From contig NZ_CP194171.1 of NCBI RefSeq assembly GCF_050908845.1, positions 2,480,001 through 2,544,000 on the forward strand: a DNA stretch of 64,000 bases. Direction: 5' to 3'. Shown here one piece after another: positions 25,786 through 34,226 of the stretch. The notes below the pieces were generated by a model. It was given only the letters and a program-made list of their open reading frames with translations, did no database searches and was not told where the DNA came from. How positions within the stretch are numbered: the first letter of the stretch is position 1; each line of letters opens with the position of its first letter. The position numbers and the translations under genes are program-made. The DNA is from Marinobacterium_D sp050908845. GTDB taxonomy: Bacteria > Pseudomonadota > Gammaproteobacteria > Pseudomonadales > Balneatricaceae.

Positions 25786-26976
25786 CTAGCTTAGCGACAG
25801 CAGCACCTCTACCAGACGTTCGCTGTCATAGTAGCCTTTCTTGCCTTCATCGATCAGCGGCAGGTCGATCACCTGTATCCCCAGTTTGTCGAGTTTCTTC
25901 TCGGGGATCCCACCCGGATACTCGCCGTGACGGCGGTCCACGACAATAAAGTTGATCAGGTCCTCGGGCTTCAGGTCGTCGCCATCACGCTGCAGTTGTG
26001 CCAGCAGTGTGTCGAGCGTGTCTTCCAGGGTCATACCGAGTTGCTCGGGATCCGTTCCCTGGTTGGGAATAAATACCTTGGGGCATTGGTTACGGGCGAT
26101 CGCTTTGCCGACACCCTCGGGCAACAGGTTGGCCAGCAAACTGGAGTAAAAGCTACCGGGCGGATAACAGATCAGCTCCGCCTCCTGAATCAGCTTGCGG
26201 TTGCGCTTTCGAATCTGGGTAGTTGCTGCTGCCGGGTTACCCAGTGAGTCGCACAGGTTCAGAGACCGGATCGCAGACTTGAGTGGTTCGCACTCCTTGC
26301 CGGTCAGTCTGTGCTGCCCGATTACCCTGGATCCATCCTGCAGCTCGGCGCACAGGTGCAGGTCGTCGTCGACGATGGCCCGTACCGTACCCTGGACGTT
26401 AACCAGCTTGGAAAACAGAAACAGGATAGGTTCCAGGTCGCGGCGGTTGTTGAGGTAGCCGCCCGCCAGAATCAGGTTTCCGATACTGGCGCCGGCCAGA
26501 TCAAAGTCCTGCGGCATGGCATCGAGGAAGAACATCAGGTGGTTGCAGATCAGGCTGCGCATCGGGTTCAGGATCGCATCGACCCGTGGATCCTTGCCCC
26601 GGGCCATCGCTTTCAGCTGTTTGAGCAGCTGCTCCTGATCCTCATCCTTGGGCAGGCGATAGTTGAACAGGCGGTACACCTCAGGGTGGCCGAGTACGCT
26701 CTCGTCGGCCAGCGCCATCAGGCGGCTGCGCAGATCACCGATCGCCGGCATGTCGAACGCATCTCGGAGAATCGCAGAGCTGCCGCCGGAGTCAAAAGGG
26801 GTTACCAGGTGGATGGAGTTATGGGTGTAGTGTTTCAGCGTGCGTGACAGGCCATTGAGTGCCGAACCACCACTGAAAAACAGCACGCGCGGTCCCAGCT
26901 CCGGGATCTTGCGGTAACGGCTGACCTTCAGCGGATCGGGCAGGCTGACTTCGCGGGTAACGCTGACGCTGACCAT
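25786..26976 (-). CDS. GAK-system CofD-like protein
   Basis: A 396-residue protein of the CofD/YvcK superfamily. Members transfer a 2-phospholactyl group in F420 biosynthesis or regulate morphogenesis (YvcK). The N-terminal VLFFSGGSALNGL motif and the TPFDSGGSSAILRD motif are the family nucleotide-binding loops. SIGNLILAGGYLNNRRDL and ICYPPGSFYSSLLANLL follow. It differs from both named groups and fits the CofD-like family described from GAK neighbourhoods. AGGGA lies before the ATG. It is divergent from the PhoU-APH gene across 190 bp. Confidence 0.8.
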   Translation of the reverse strand: MVSVSVTREVSLPDPLKVSRYRKIPELGPRVLFFSGGSALNGLSRTLKHYTHNSIHLVTPFDSGGSSAILRDAFDMPAIGDLRSRLMALADESVLGHPEVYRLFNYRLPKDEDQEQLLKQLKAMARGKDPRVDAILNPMRSLICNHLMFFLDAMPQDFDLAGASIGNLILAGGYLNNRRDLEPILFLFSKLVNVQGTVRAIVDDDLHLCAELQDGSRVIGQHRLTGKECEPLKSAIRSLNLCDSLGNPAAATTQIRKRNRKLIQEAELICYPPGSFYSSLLANLLPEGVGKAIARNQCPKVFIPNQGTDPEQLGMTLEDTLDTLLAQLQRDGDDLKPEDLINFIVVDRRHGEYPGGIPEKKLDKLGIQVIDLPLIDEGKKGYYDSERLVEVLLSLS

Positions 26977-27166
26977 TTCTATCCCTGTATTCCCTGTTAT
27001 CTATGAGCGGAAGTCTACCGGCAGGGATCCGCGGGCTACAATAGCCAAAGGGCTGAAATTGCGCCTTATTCAATGGGTTATGTTAGTCTTCATGCAACTG
27101 CAATATTGATCTGGCCGCCGGTTGAGTATCCTAGGCCGGTAAATTCCGAGTAAAGCTGCCCTCAGC

Positions 27167-28807
27167 ATGATCAAACTGCCCAAGCCCCTGCACGATAACC
27201 TCCATTTCCTCTGTGTCGAGGTAGACTCCCAGGTTGCCAGCCTGCAGAGCTATTTCGAGTCGCCCGCGGCGGCCATCGCTCGACGCATCATCGATCGCGC
27301 CGGCTACGCTTATAACCTCAAGGTGCGGATTCACGGCGCCACGGTGCAGAAACTGCGCTCCAGTAAACGTCAGGCTCAGCGCGACCTGATGTTCCGCTCT
27401 ATCGAGTTCATCGCCACGGACCTTGAGCGCCTCACCGAGATCAGCCGCAACTGTGTGCGCCAGCTGGAGTATATCGAGGCGTTCGAGCTGCTCGGGGCCA
27501 AGCGCTATATCGGTATGCTGAAGCGGGTGCGAAAGGCGATAGGGCAGATAGAGCCGGCGCTTCAGGCCGATGATTCCACGCTGGCGATCCAGATGGGCAA
27601 GGCGCTGGGGCGCATGGCCGGCGACTATGAAAAGCTGCTCAAGCGCTATCGCCTGGCCCTAAGAGAAGTGCCGGATCACACCGACGATCTGACCCGGGCG
27701 CTGTTTGTTGCCTACGAAGTCCGCCAGATGGGAGAGGCGCTGGTGCATATCAGTGAAGCGATTATCTCGGCCAACCTGGGACAGCCGGTCAATTTTGAAC
27801 GCTTCTTCTCCCTGCGCTCGCTGGTTTCCGACCTGGAAACCGATGAAGAGGAGCTGCAGATCTCCGCCATCGCCCAGACCCGCTCCGGCAGCTCCATCTC
27901 CGGTATTTCTGCCGGTGACGAGGCCGAAAACGGCTACCTGGCGATCTTCAAGGATGGCGAAAAGCGCAAGGTGAAAGAGGAGCGTGCCGGTGTACGCAGC
28001 TGGCATGAGATCTACCCGGGGCTGGCACCCAAGATTCTCTCTTACGAAAAACGCGGTCAGTCCGCTGCGCTGCTGATCGAGCACCTGCCTGGGCACACTT
28101 TCGAGCAGATCGTGCTGAATGAGTCGGACGAGCTGGTGGATGAGGCGTTCAAGCGTCTGACCAAAACGCTGAAGTCGATCTGGAAGGAAACCCGGACCAA
28201 GGAGCCGGCCCAGGCCTCGTTCATGCATCAGCTGCAAAAGCGGATGAACGAGGTATATCGCATCCACCCCGAGTTCGCTCGCAGCGACGGGCAGATCTGC
28301 GGTGTTGCCGTGCCCTCATTCGACACCCTGGTGGCAGAGGTCACTCAGCGCGAGAAGCAGTGGCCTGCGCCGTTCTCTGTCTATATCCATGGCGATTTCA
28401 ATGTCGACAACATCATCTATGATCCCATGGAGCGACGGATAAACTTCATCGACCTGCACCGCTCCCGTTACATGGATTATGTTCAGGATGTGTCGGTGTT
28501 CATGGTGTCGAACTACCGTCTGCAGGTGCTTGATGCCGATACCCGCGCTCGGATCAACGATTTGGCGCTGAAGCTTTATGACATGGCCCGTCGTGAGGCC
28601 AAAAAGCAGAATGACGAGCTGTTCGATGTGCGCCTGGCCCTGGGGCTGGCACGCTCGTTCGCCAGCTCGACCCGTTTTATTCTCGATAAATCCCTCGCCC
28701 GGCGCATGTTTATGCGTGCCCGCTACCTGCTGGAGCAGGTGCTGGCGATCAAGCCGGGCAAAGAGGCGAAGTACCGTATTCCAATGAAGGAGATTTTCGT
28801 TGACTGA
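27167..28807 (+). CDS. PhoU-APH kinase fusion in a GAK-like operon
   Basis: A 546-residue two-domain protein. Residues 1-210 are all-helical and resemble PhoU (paired three-helix bundles). After an acidic Ser/Gly linker (about 230-255), residues 265-500 form an aminoglycoside-phosphotransferase-type kinase. Catalytic residues are intact: H408-G-D410-F-N-V-D-N415 and the metal-binding D429 in FIDLHRS. It should phosphorylate a small molecule or protein. PhoU domains bind phosphate-linked regulators or metals, so this could be a phosphate-responsive kinase. It overlaps the ATP-grasp gene by 8 bases. Confidence 0.75.
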   Translation: MIKLPKPLHDNLHFLCVEVDSQVASLQSYFESPAAAIARRIIDRAGYAYNLKVRIHGATVQKLRSSKRQAQRDLMFRSIEFIATDLERLTEISRNCVRQLEYIEAFELLGAKRYIGMLKRVRKAIGQIEPALQADDSTLAIQMGKALGRMAGDYEKLLKRYRLALREVPDHTDDLTRALFVAYEVRQMGEALVHISEAIISANLGQPVNFERFFSLRSLVSDLETDEEELQISAIAQTRSGSSISGISAGDEAENGYLAIFKDGEKRKVKEERAGVRSWHEIYPGLAPKILSYEKRGQSAALLIEHLPGHTFEQIVLNESDELVDEAFKRLTKTLKSIWKETRTKEPAQASFMHQLQKRMNEVYRIHPEFARSDGQICGVAVPSFDTLVAEVTQREKQWPAPFSVYIHGDFNVDNIIYDPMERRINFIDLHRSRYMDYVQDVSVFMVSNYRLQVLDADTRARINDLALKLYDMARREAKKQNDELFDVRLALGLARSFASSTRFILDKSLARRMFMRARYLLEQVLAIKPGKEAKYRIPMKEIFVD

Positions 28808-29690
28808 ACCCCGCGTAGCCGTGATCGGAATTCCCGGCAAGTGGTCCACCGAAGTACTGGCGGATGCGCTGGAACAGCGTACCGGCTTTCGTCAGGTGGT
28901 GGATATGGCCGAGGTGTCCCTGGATCTCACCGACAACAGCCTGCGTTATGGCTCGCTGAACCTGTGCGAGCTGGATGGCCTGGCGGTCAAGAAAATCAGT
29001 GCCGAATACAGTCCTAATACCCTGGATCGACTGGAGATGCTGCGCACGGCAGAGCAGCACGGGGTTCGTGTATTCAGCGGCGCCGAGAACATTCTGCGTC
29101 TGGTGGATCGCCTCAGTTGTACCGTGACCCTGCGCAACGCCGGTATACCGATGCCGGATACGGTGGTGACCGAGGATCTTCAGGCCGCATTCGATACCGT
29201 CAAACGCTTTGGCGAAGCGGTGTTCAAGCCGCTGTTTTCCACCAAGGCGCGCGGCATGTGCGTGCTCGGCGGCGAGCAGAGTGATGACGAGCTGCGCACT
29301 GCCATTGCTGAATTCAAGGTCGACAACCCGATGCTCTATATCCAACGTAAGCTGGAGCTGTCAGGCCGCGATCTGGGTATGGTGTTCCTCGGCGGTCAGT
29401 ACCAGGGCACCTACGCGCGGGTATCCCAGAGTGATACCTGGAACACCACTATCAACAGCGGCGGTCGTTACGAGGCGTTCGAGCCGGATGCCGAACTGAT
29501 CGAGCTGGCACGTAAGGCGCAGGAACCGTTCGGGCTGGATTTCACCACCGTGGACGTGGCGCTGACCGATTCAGGTCCGATCATTTTTGAGGTATCGGCA
29601 TTCGGCGGTTTCCGTGGCGCGCTTGAGGGCGCGGGTATCGATGCGGCAGGCCTTTACGCCGACCATATACTGGAGAAGATTGGGCGATGA
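28800..29690 (+). CDS. GAK-system ATP-grasp ligase (RimK-like)
   Basis: A 296-residue ATP-grasp enzyme that should join a carboxylate to an amine or thiol through an acyl-phosphate. The pre-grasp domain starts with VAVIGIPGKWST. The grasp domain has VFKPLFSTKARGM, the adenine-binding YIQRKLE segment, and the metal-binding DVALTD ... IIFEVSAFGGFRG. It is close to RimK/tetrahydromethanopterin-glutamate ligases in layout. The TTG at 28800 is the start, with AAGGAG 7 bases upstream inside the previous gene. It ends in an ATGA overlap with the HprK-like gene. Confidence 0.82.
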   Translation: MTEPRVAVIGIPGKWSTEVLADALEQRTGFRQVVDMAEVSLDLTDNSLRYGSLNLCELDGLAVKKISAEYSPNTLDRLEMLRTAEQHGVRVFSGAENILRLVDRLSCTVTLRNAGIPMPDTVVTEDLQAAFDTVKRFGEAVFKPLFSTKARGMCVLGGEQSDDELRTAIAEFKVDNPMLYIQRKLELSGRDLGMVFLGGQYQGTYARVSQSDTWNTTINSGGRYEAFEPDAELIELARKAQEPFGLDFTTVDVALTDSGPIIFEVSAFGGFRGALEGAGIDAAGLYADHILEKIGR

Positions 29691-30769
29691 ATATGATGCC
29701 GCAACAGGTTGCCGACCAGCTGATCGGTGGCCGGGAGTTTCTGGAGACGCCGCTACTGCTTGGGCTGGATGGCCAACTGCTGGCGCTGCGCTCAAACTCG
29801 GCGGAGCTGCTGGATAAGCTGCGCACCTACTTCGCTCATGTTGTTGTGAATAGCGGTGAGCCGGATATCACTGTTCTGGCGGTGGAGCGTGACGCGCCAC
29901 AGCTGGATCTTCCCTATGAGGACTGGCCGCGGGAACCGGGCAAAACCGGTCGCAAGGAAGCGTCGCTGGACCTGCCGGGCGCGCGGCTGATCTACAAGGT
30001 GCGCACCGGCATGACCTTTCTGCAGAGCGATGAGCTGCGGATCGCGGCGGGCCCCTGTGTTGACAACGACAACCAGGTGATCAACTTCATCAACAACCAG
30101 TACATGACCTGGCTGCAGCGCGACGGCTGGCTTAACTGCCATGCCGCCGCGCTGAGTATCAACGGTGGCGCGCTGGCGATGGCGGGCTTCTCCGGTGGCG
30201 GTAAATCCACGCTGATGCTGCACATGCTGGAACACCCGGACACCGCGTTCATCACTAATGACCGTCTGTTTATTCGCCAGCAGGAGGCTAAGGTCGAGAG
30301 CTGTGGCATTCCCAAGCTGCCTCGCATCAATCCGGGCACCATCCTCCATAACCCGAGGCTGGCGCCGATGCTTTCGGCCGAGGAGAAAAAGAGGCTGCAA
30401 GCGATGCCCAGGGCCGAACTCTGGGATCTGGAACAGAAATATGACGCCGATATCGAGACGCTTTACGGGGCAGGGCGCATAGAAACAAAACCCTGCCCGC
30501 TGCGCGCTTTTATGGTGTTGAACTGGCAGCGGGACAGCGACGAGCCGCTGAGCGTCGAGCGCGTCGATCTGCGCCAGAGAAAAGACCTGCTGGCTGCTAT
30601 CATGAAATCACCGGGGCCTTTCTATCAGCACGCCGATGGCCAGTTCCATCAGGGGCGGGCGCCTTTCGATGAGCAGGCATACCTGTCTGTGCTGGAAAAT
30701 GTGCCGGTTTATGAAGCGCGTGGCGGTATCGATTTCGATACTCTCGCGGAGCGTTATCTCAAACTCTGA
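29687..30769 (+). CDS. HprK-related kinase (HprK-rel-B type)
   Basis: A 360-residue P-loop kinase related to HPr kinase/phosphorylase but not orthologous to it. The Walker A GFSGGGKST (residues 167-175, Lys173) follows a His-containing strand, as in HprK. DRLFI and a C-terminal lobe with LPRINPGTIL follow. The HPr-binding signature of true HprK is absent. The N-terminal 150 residues are specific to this group. It is coupled to the ATP-grasp gene by a 4-base overlap. The substrate may be one of the other products of this operon. Confidence 0.8.
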   Translation: MNMMPQQVADQLIGGREFLETPLLLGLDGQLLALRSNSAELLDKLRTYFAHVVVNSGEPDITVLAVERDAPQLDLPYEDWPREPGKTGRKEASLDLPGARLIYKVRTGMTFLQSDELRIAAGPCVDNDNQVINFINNQYMTWLQRDGWLNCHAAALSINGGALAMAGFSGGGKSTLMLHMLEHPDTAFITNDRLFIRQQEAKVESCGIPKLPRINPGTILHNPRLAPMLSAEEKKRLQAMPRAELWDLEQKYDADIETLYGAGRIETKPCPLRAFMVLNWQRDSDEPLSVERVDLRQRKDLLAAIMKSPGPFYQHADGQFHQGRAPFDEQAYLSVLENVPVYEARGGIDFDTLAERYLKL

Positions 30770-30797
30770 TACAGAGCTCAGACAGGCGTCAGCCATT

Positions 30798-31781
30798 ATG
30801 TTCGAACTGATGCTGCTGCGGCATGCCCGGGCGAAAAAGGCTGCCGAGCTTCCCGACCGGGAACGGCCACTAAAAAACGGCGGTAAACGCTGCGCCCAGC
30901 GCCTGGGTGTGCGCCTTCAGGAGCAGGGCGCTCAACCGGAGCTGGTGCTTAGCTCACCAGCTAAACGGGCACTGGAAACCGCCGAGAAGTGCGTCAAGGC
31001 GATGGGCCTGCCGGCGTCGATGATCGAAGCCGATGAGCGTCTTTACTCGGGTAACGCCGACGCACTGATGGCGGCTGTGGTTGAGCGTAGCTGCCGCACC
31101 AACCGTCTGCTGGTAGTGGGCCATAACCCGTCCATGGAGCAACTGGTGAAACAGCTGCTGCCACAGAAAGCCTTGCCGGAGCAGAGTGACTTTCATCTGC
31201 GCAAGGGAATGCTGGTCCACTTGCGTCTACCGGAAACCGGCGCGCTGCCGCTCACCGGGGAGGGCGAGCTGCAGCATTGCATCGAGCCGGAGCAGTTACC
31301 CGAAACCTTTCCCTGGCCCGGTCCTGGTGGCGCCGAGCAGCGCGACCGCCCGGCTTACTACTACACCCAGTCCGGTGTGCTTCCCTATCGTTTCAGCACT
31401 GGCGGTCGCCTCGAGCTGCTATTGATCACCTCCAGCAGCGGACGCTCCTGGGGCATCCCCAAGGGCATCGTCGAGCCGGGCCTGACACCCCAGGAATCCG
31501 CCGCCAAAGAGGCACTGGAAGAGGCGGGCATCCAGGGGAAGGTGCACCCGGAACTGCTCGGTTGTTACCGCCAGGCCAAATGGGGCGCCGAGTGCGACGT
31601 CGATCTGTTCGCCATGCGGGTTGATACCGTCATTGATGACGCGGATTGGGATGAAGATCATCGCTGCCGGCGCTGGTGCAGTATCGATAATATCGACGGC
31701 GCCCAGCTGAAACCGGCGCTGAGGGCGGTAATCGACCTGCTGCCCGAACGGTTAAAGGAGTCCGGCCTATGGCCCGTTTGA
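30798..31781 (+). CDS. SixA-type histidine phosphatase fused to a Nudix hydrolase
   Basis: A 327-residue fusion. Residues 1-165 are a SixA-like phosphohistidine phosphatase with LLRHARAKK (catalytic His9) and VVGHNPSME. Residues 195-325 are a Nudix domain with its box at 223-245 (Gly223 to Ile245). The catalytic Glu residues 238, 241 and 242 are kept, but the Glu at box position 7 is Leu229 and the usual Arg is Lys237. A start far upstream would overlap the kinase gene by 134 bases, so I chose the ATG at 30798. It could hydrolyse phosphohistidine and a pyrophosphate-containing product. Confidence 0.78.
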   Translation: MFELMLLRHARAKKAAELPDRERPLKNGGKRCAQRLGVRLQEQGAQPELVLSSPAKRALETAEKCVKAMGLPASMIEADERLYSGNADALMAAVVERSCRTNRLLVVGHNPSMEQLVKQLLPQKALPEQSDFHLRKGMLVHLRLPETGALPLTGEGELQHCIEPEQLPETFPWPGPGGAEQRDRPAYYYTQSGVLPYRFSTGGRLELLLITSSSGRSWGIPKGIVEPGLTPQESAAKEALEEAGIQGKVHPELLGCYRQAKWGAECDVDLFAMRVDTVIDDADWDEDHRCRRWCSIDNIDGAQLKPALRAVIDLLPERLKESGLWPV

Positions 31782-32470
31782 TCGCTGCTCTGATTCGTCA
31801 TGGCGACTACCATCAACTTCCCGATACGCCCAGTGCACACCAGCCTTTTCCGCTGACCGATCGCGGCTTCGAGCAGGCCGATAAAGCAGCCGCTAACATG
31901 GCGCAGGTACTGGCCGAGCAGGGTTGGGTGCCTGATTATCGGGTGGATTCATCAAGGCTGCTGCGCGCCTGGCAGACGGCGGATCGATTCCGCGCTGCGC
32001 TGGCGCCGCTGTTTGTCCGTGAGCCTGAGCAGCAGGGCTACTCGGCGCTGGCGGAGCGGGGGGTTGGCAGTGCCGCAAATCTGACCATCGACCAGATTGA
32101 AGCGATTCTGGAACAGGATCCGCGGTTTGATGCGCCTCCATCGGACTGGAAATCCAACAGCCATTACCGCCTGCCGCTGCAGGGTGCCGAATCACTGATG
32201 GATGCCGGCGAGCGGGTGGCACGGCATATCGAGTTGCAGATGATTACCATGGAGCCCAGTGACACCGACCGGGTACGCCTGTTTGTCGGCCATGGTGCGG
32301 CATTTCGCCACGCGGCCTATAAACTCGGTGTGCTGGAGTTCGACCAGATAGCGGCGCTGAGCATGTACCACGCGGAGCCAGTCTACATAGAGATGCTGGA
32401 AGGCGGTCGATGGAAGCACGTGGCGGGCGATTGGAAGGTGCGCGGAAAACGCGATGCTTATGTCGACTGA
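31769..32470 (+). CDS. Second histidine phosphatase family protein
   Basis: A 233-residue phosphoglycerate-mutase-like phosphatase with IRHGDYH (His11) and FVGHGAAFRHA, plus the LTDRG segment of the family. It differs clearly from the SixA half of the preceding protein. AAGGAG lies 9 bases before the ATG and the gene overlaps its neighbour by 13 bases. It would remove phosphate from a small metabolite or phosphoprotein made by the operon's kinases. Confidence 0.82.
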   Translation: MARLIAALIRHGDYHQLPDTPSAHQPFPLTDRGFEQADKAAANMAQVLAEQGWVPDYRVDSSRLLRAWQTADRFRAALAPLFVREPEQQGYSALAERGVGSAANLTIDQIEAILEQDPRFDAPPSDWKSNSHYRLPLQGAESLMDAGERVARHIELQMITMEPSDTDRVRLFVGHGAAFRHAAYKLGVLEFDQIAALSMYHAEPVYIEMLEGGRWKHVAGDWKVRGKRDAYVD

Positions 32471-32587
32471 AGCGTGTCGACTGAAGAGCGCACACTGACT
32501 GCTCTGGAGTGATTGTCAGGGTTTTAATATTTCGATCACATCTGCCGGTTAGGCTGGAAACTTTTATCGATCTGCGGCTAATGGGTT

Positions 32588-33952
32588 ATGATGTTCGAGA
32601 AAAATATAATACCTGAAATCAAAAGCTTGAAGCGGTTTCCTGAAGTGCATGGTCAGATACCGAGCATCGCTGAGCCCTGGGCCCTGGACGATCGGCACTC
32701 CGCCAACAAAGCGATGATTCATAGCCGCAGCAGCGAATCCAACCGGCTTCTGGATGACCCCAGCCAGTGGTCCTGGCCCAAGCGACCGATCTGTTTTATT
32801 GCTGACCCCCACGCGGATTATCAGGCGTTCGTCGCCTCGCTTGTCGCCAGTGGTGGAGTGGTTAGCGTCGGTTCCGGCCCGCGCGATTTCAAACTCACCC
32901 GCGCCGGTCGCAAGATGCAGTTTATTATCGGCGGCGACTGTCTCGACAAGGGGCCGAGTAACCTGGAACTGCTTCGCTCTATCCGCCGGCTGTTCGAACT
33001 GGGCGCGCGGGTAAAGCTGCTGGCGGGCAACCATGATGTACGCCTGCTGATGGGTATTCGTGCCATGAGCCTCAAGCGCCACCCGACCACCGAGCATCTG
33101 TTTGTGCGTATGGGCGACAAGGTGATTCCGCTGCTCAAGGAGGTACAGGCATACAGCAAGGGCAAGGCGCTGAAAAAAGCGCCGGATGCGCAGGAGTGCA
33201 AACGCCGGCTGTTCCCGTCCGATGACTGGTTTGAGCGCTTCCCGGAAGCCGCTGCCGGTTACATGAACGAAGCGGCCATCGAACGTGAGCTGAAGCGGAT
33301 GCGCCGCAAGGTGGATCAGTTTGAATCCGCCTGCGCCGATGCGGGACTCAGCATGCGTGATGTCTATGCCATCGCTCAGGAGTGTCGCAAGCTATTCCTC
33401 AAGCCCAAGGGGGAGTTCGCCTGGTTTTTCCGCGATATGCAGCTGACCTACCGCACCGGTTCCTTCCTGTTTCTGCACGCCGGCCTTGATGACAGTATTA
33501 CCGAGGTGGTCGAGCGCAAAGGGGTCAGGAAACTCAATCGAGACTTCCGCAAGCAGGTGCAGCACGATCTGTTTCGCTTTTACTTCGGCCCGCTGGCGAA
33601 TACCATGCGCACCAAATACCGTGCGGCGGACCGGCCGCTGACCGATGCAGGCGTTGAGCGTATCGGCTCCCTGGGTATCAATGCCGTGGTGCATGGCCAT
33701 ATCAACCACACCCACGGGCAGCGCCTCACGCTCAAGCAGGGGCTGTTGCATGTGGAGGGGGATATCACTCTTGATCGCAACTCACGCCGCAAAGAGGGGC
33801 TCAAAGGGGTGGGGGCCGGCATCACGATGATCCGCCCGGATGGCCATATCGTCGGGATCAGTAATGATTATCCGGCAGCCAAGGTGTTCAGTCCCGGTAT
33901 GCATTCATTTGTTAACAGCGCTGCAATAAGCGGCTTATCACACAACGGGTAA
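32588..33952 (+). CDS. PPP-type metallophosphoesterase
   Basis: A 454-residue calcineurin-like phosphoesterase with all metal-binding motifs: D73-P-H75-A-D77, D117 in GGDCLDKG, G147-N-H149-D150, and later HAGLDD and HGHINH. A helical insert of about 150 residues lies between GNHD and the later motifs and is larger than in bacterial PPP phosphatases such as Shp or PrpA. A 117-bp gap separates it from the preceding phosphatase gene; the amphi-Trp gene follows 4 bases later. A role as a protein or small-molecule phosphatase is likely. Confidence 0.8.
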   Translation: MMFEKNIIPEIKSLKRFPEVHGQIPSIAEPWALDDRHSANKAMIHSRSSESNRLLDDPSQWSWPKRPICFIADPHADYQAFVASLVASGGVVSVGSGPRDFKLTRAGRKMQFIIGGDCLDKGPSNLELLRSIRRLFELGARVKLLAGNHDVRLLMGIRAMSLKRHPTTEHLFVRMGDKVIPLLKEVQAYSKGKALKKAPDAQECKRRLFPSDDWFERFPEAAAGYMNEAAIERELKRMRRKVDQFESACADAGLSMRDVYAIAQECRKLFLKPKGEFAWFFRDMQLTYRTGSFLFLHAGLDDSITEVVERKGVRKLNRDFRKQVQHDLFRFYFGPLANTMRTKYRAADRPLTDAGVERIGSLGINAVVHGHINHTHGQRLTLKQGLLHVEGDITLDRNSRRKEGLKGVGAGITMIRPDGHIVGISNDYPAAKVFSPGMHSFVNSAAISGLSHNG

Positions 33953-33956
33953 AACC

Positions 33957-34223
33957 ATGCTAGAGAACAAACAGCGTTTTCGTCATCAGTCTCTGCAGGA
34001 TTGCCAGAGCATCCAGCAGATGCTGGATGCCATCGCGAAGGGGATTGCGAAAGGGGAGCTCTCCTTCAGTGATCAGGACGGTGAGATCCGCATGAACCCC
34101 CAGGGCCTGCTGGATCTGAAAGTCACGGCCAGCGAGGAGGATTCCCGCCATCGCCTGGAGATCCGCATCGCCTGGCAGGCTGATGAGCCGCTGCAGGCAA
34201 AAGAGCCGCTGAAGGTCGGCTGA
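33957..34223 (+). CDS. Amphi-Trp domain protein
   Basis: An 88-residue protein with a short helical start, a MLDAIAKGIAKGELSF segment and a beta-hairpin ending in the conserved Trp (W73 in IRIAWQ). This is the amphi-Trp domain pattern, a small amphipathic domain repeatedly found next to the CofD-like, ATP-grasp and HprK-like genes of the GAK group. It is probably a partner, carrier or substrate of the operon enzymes. It ends 3 bases before the convergent lysR gene. Confidence 0.75.
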   Translation: MLENKQRFRHQSLQDCQSIQQMLDAIAKGIAKGELSFSDQDGEIRMNPQGLLDLKVTASEEDSRHRLEIRIAWQADEPLQAKEPLKVG

Positions 34224-34226
34224 GGC

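Noticed and set aside
29687..30769. True HPr kinase/phosphorylase
   Set aside because: Has the P-loop core but lacks the HPr-interaction signature, and no ptsH or ptsN gene is nearby; the long N-terminal part differs.
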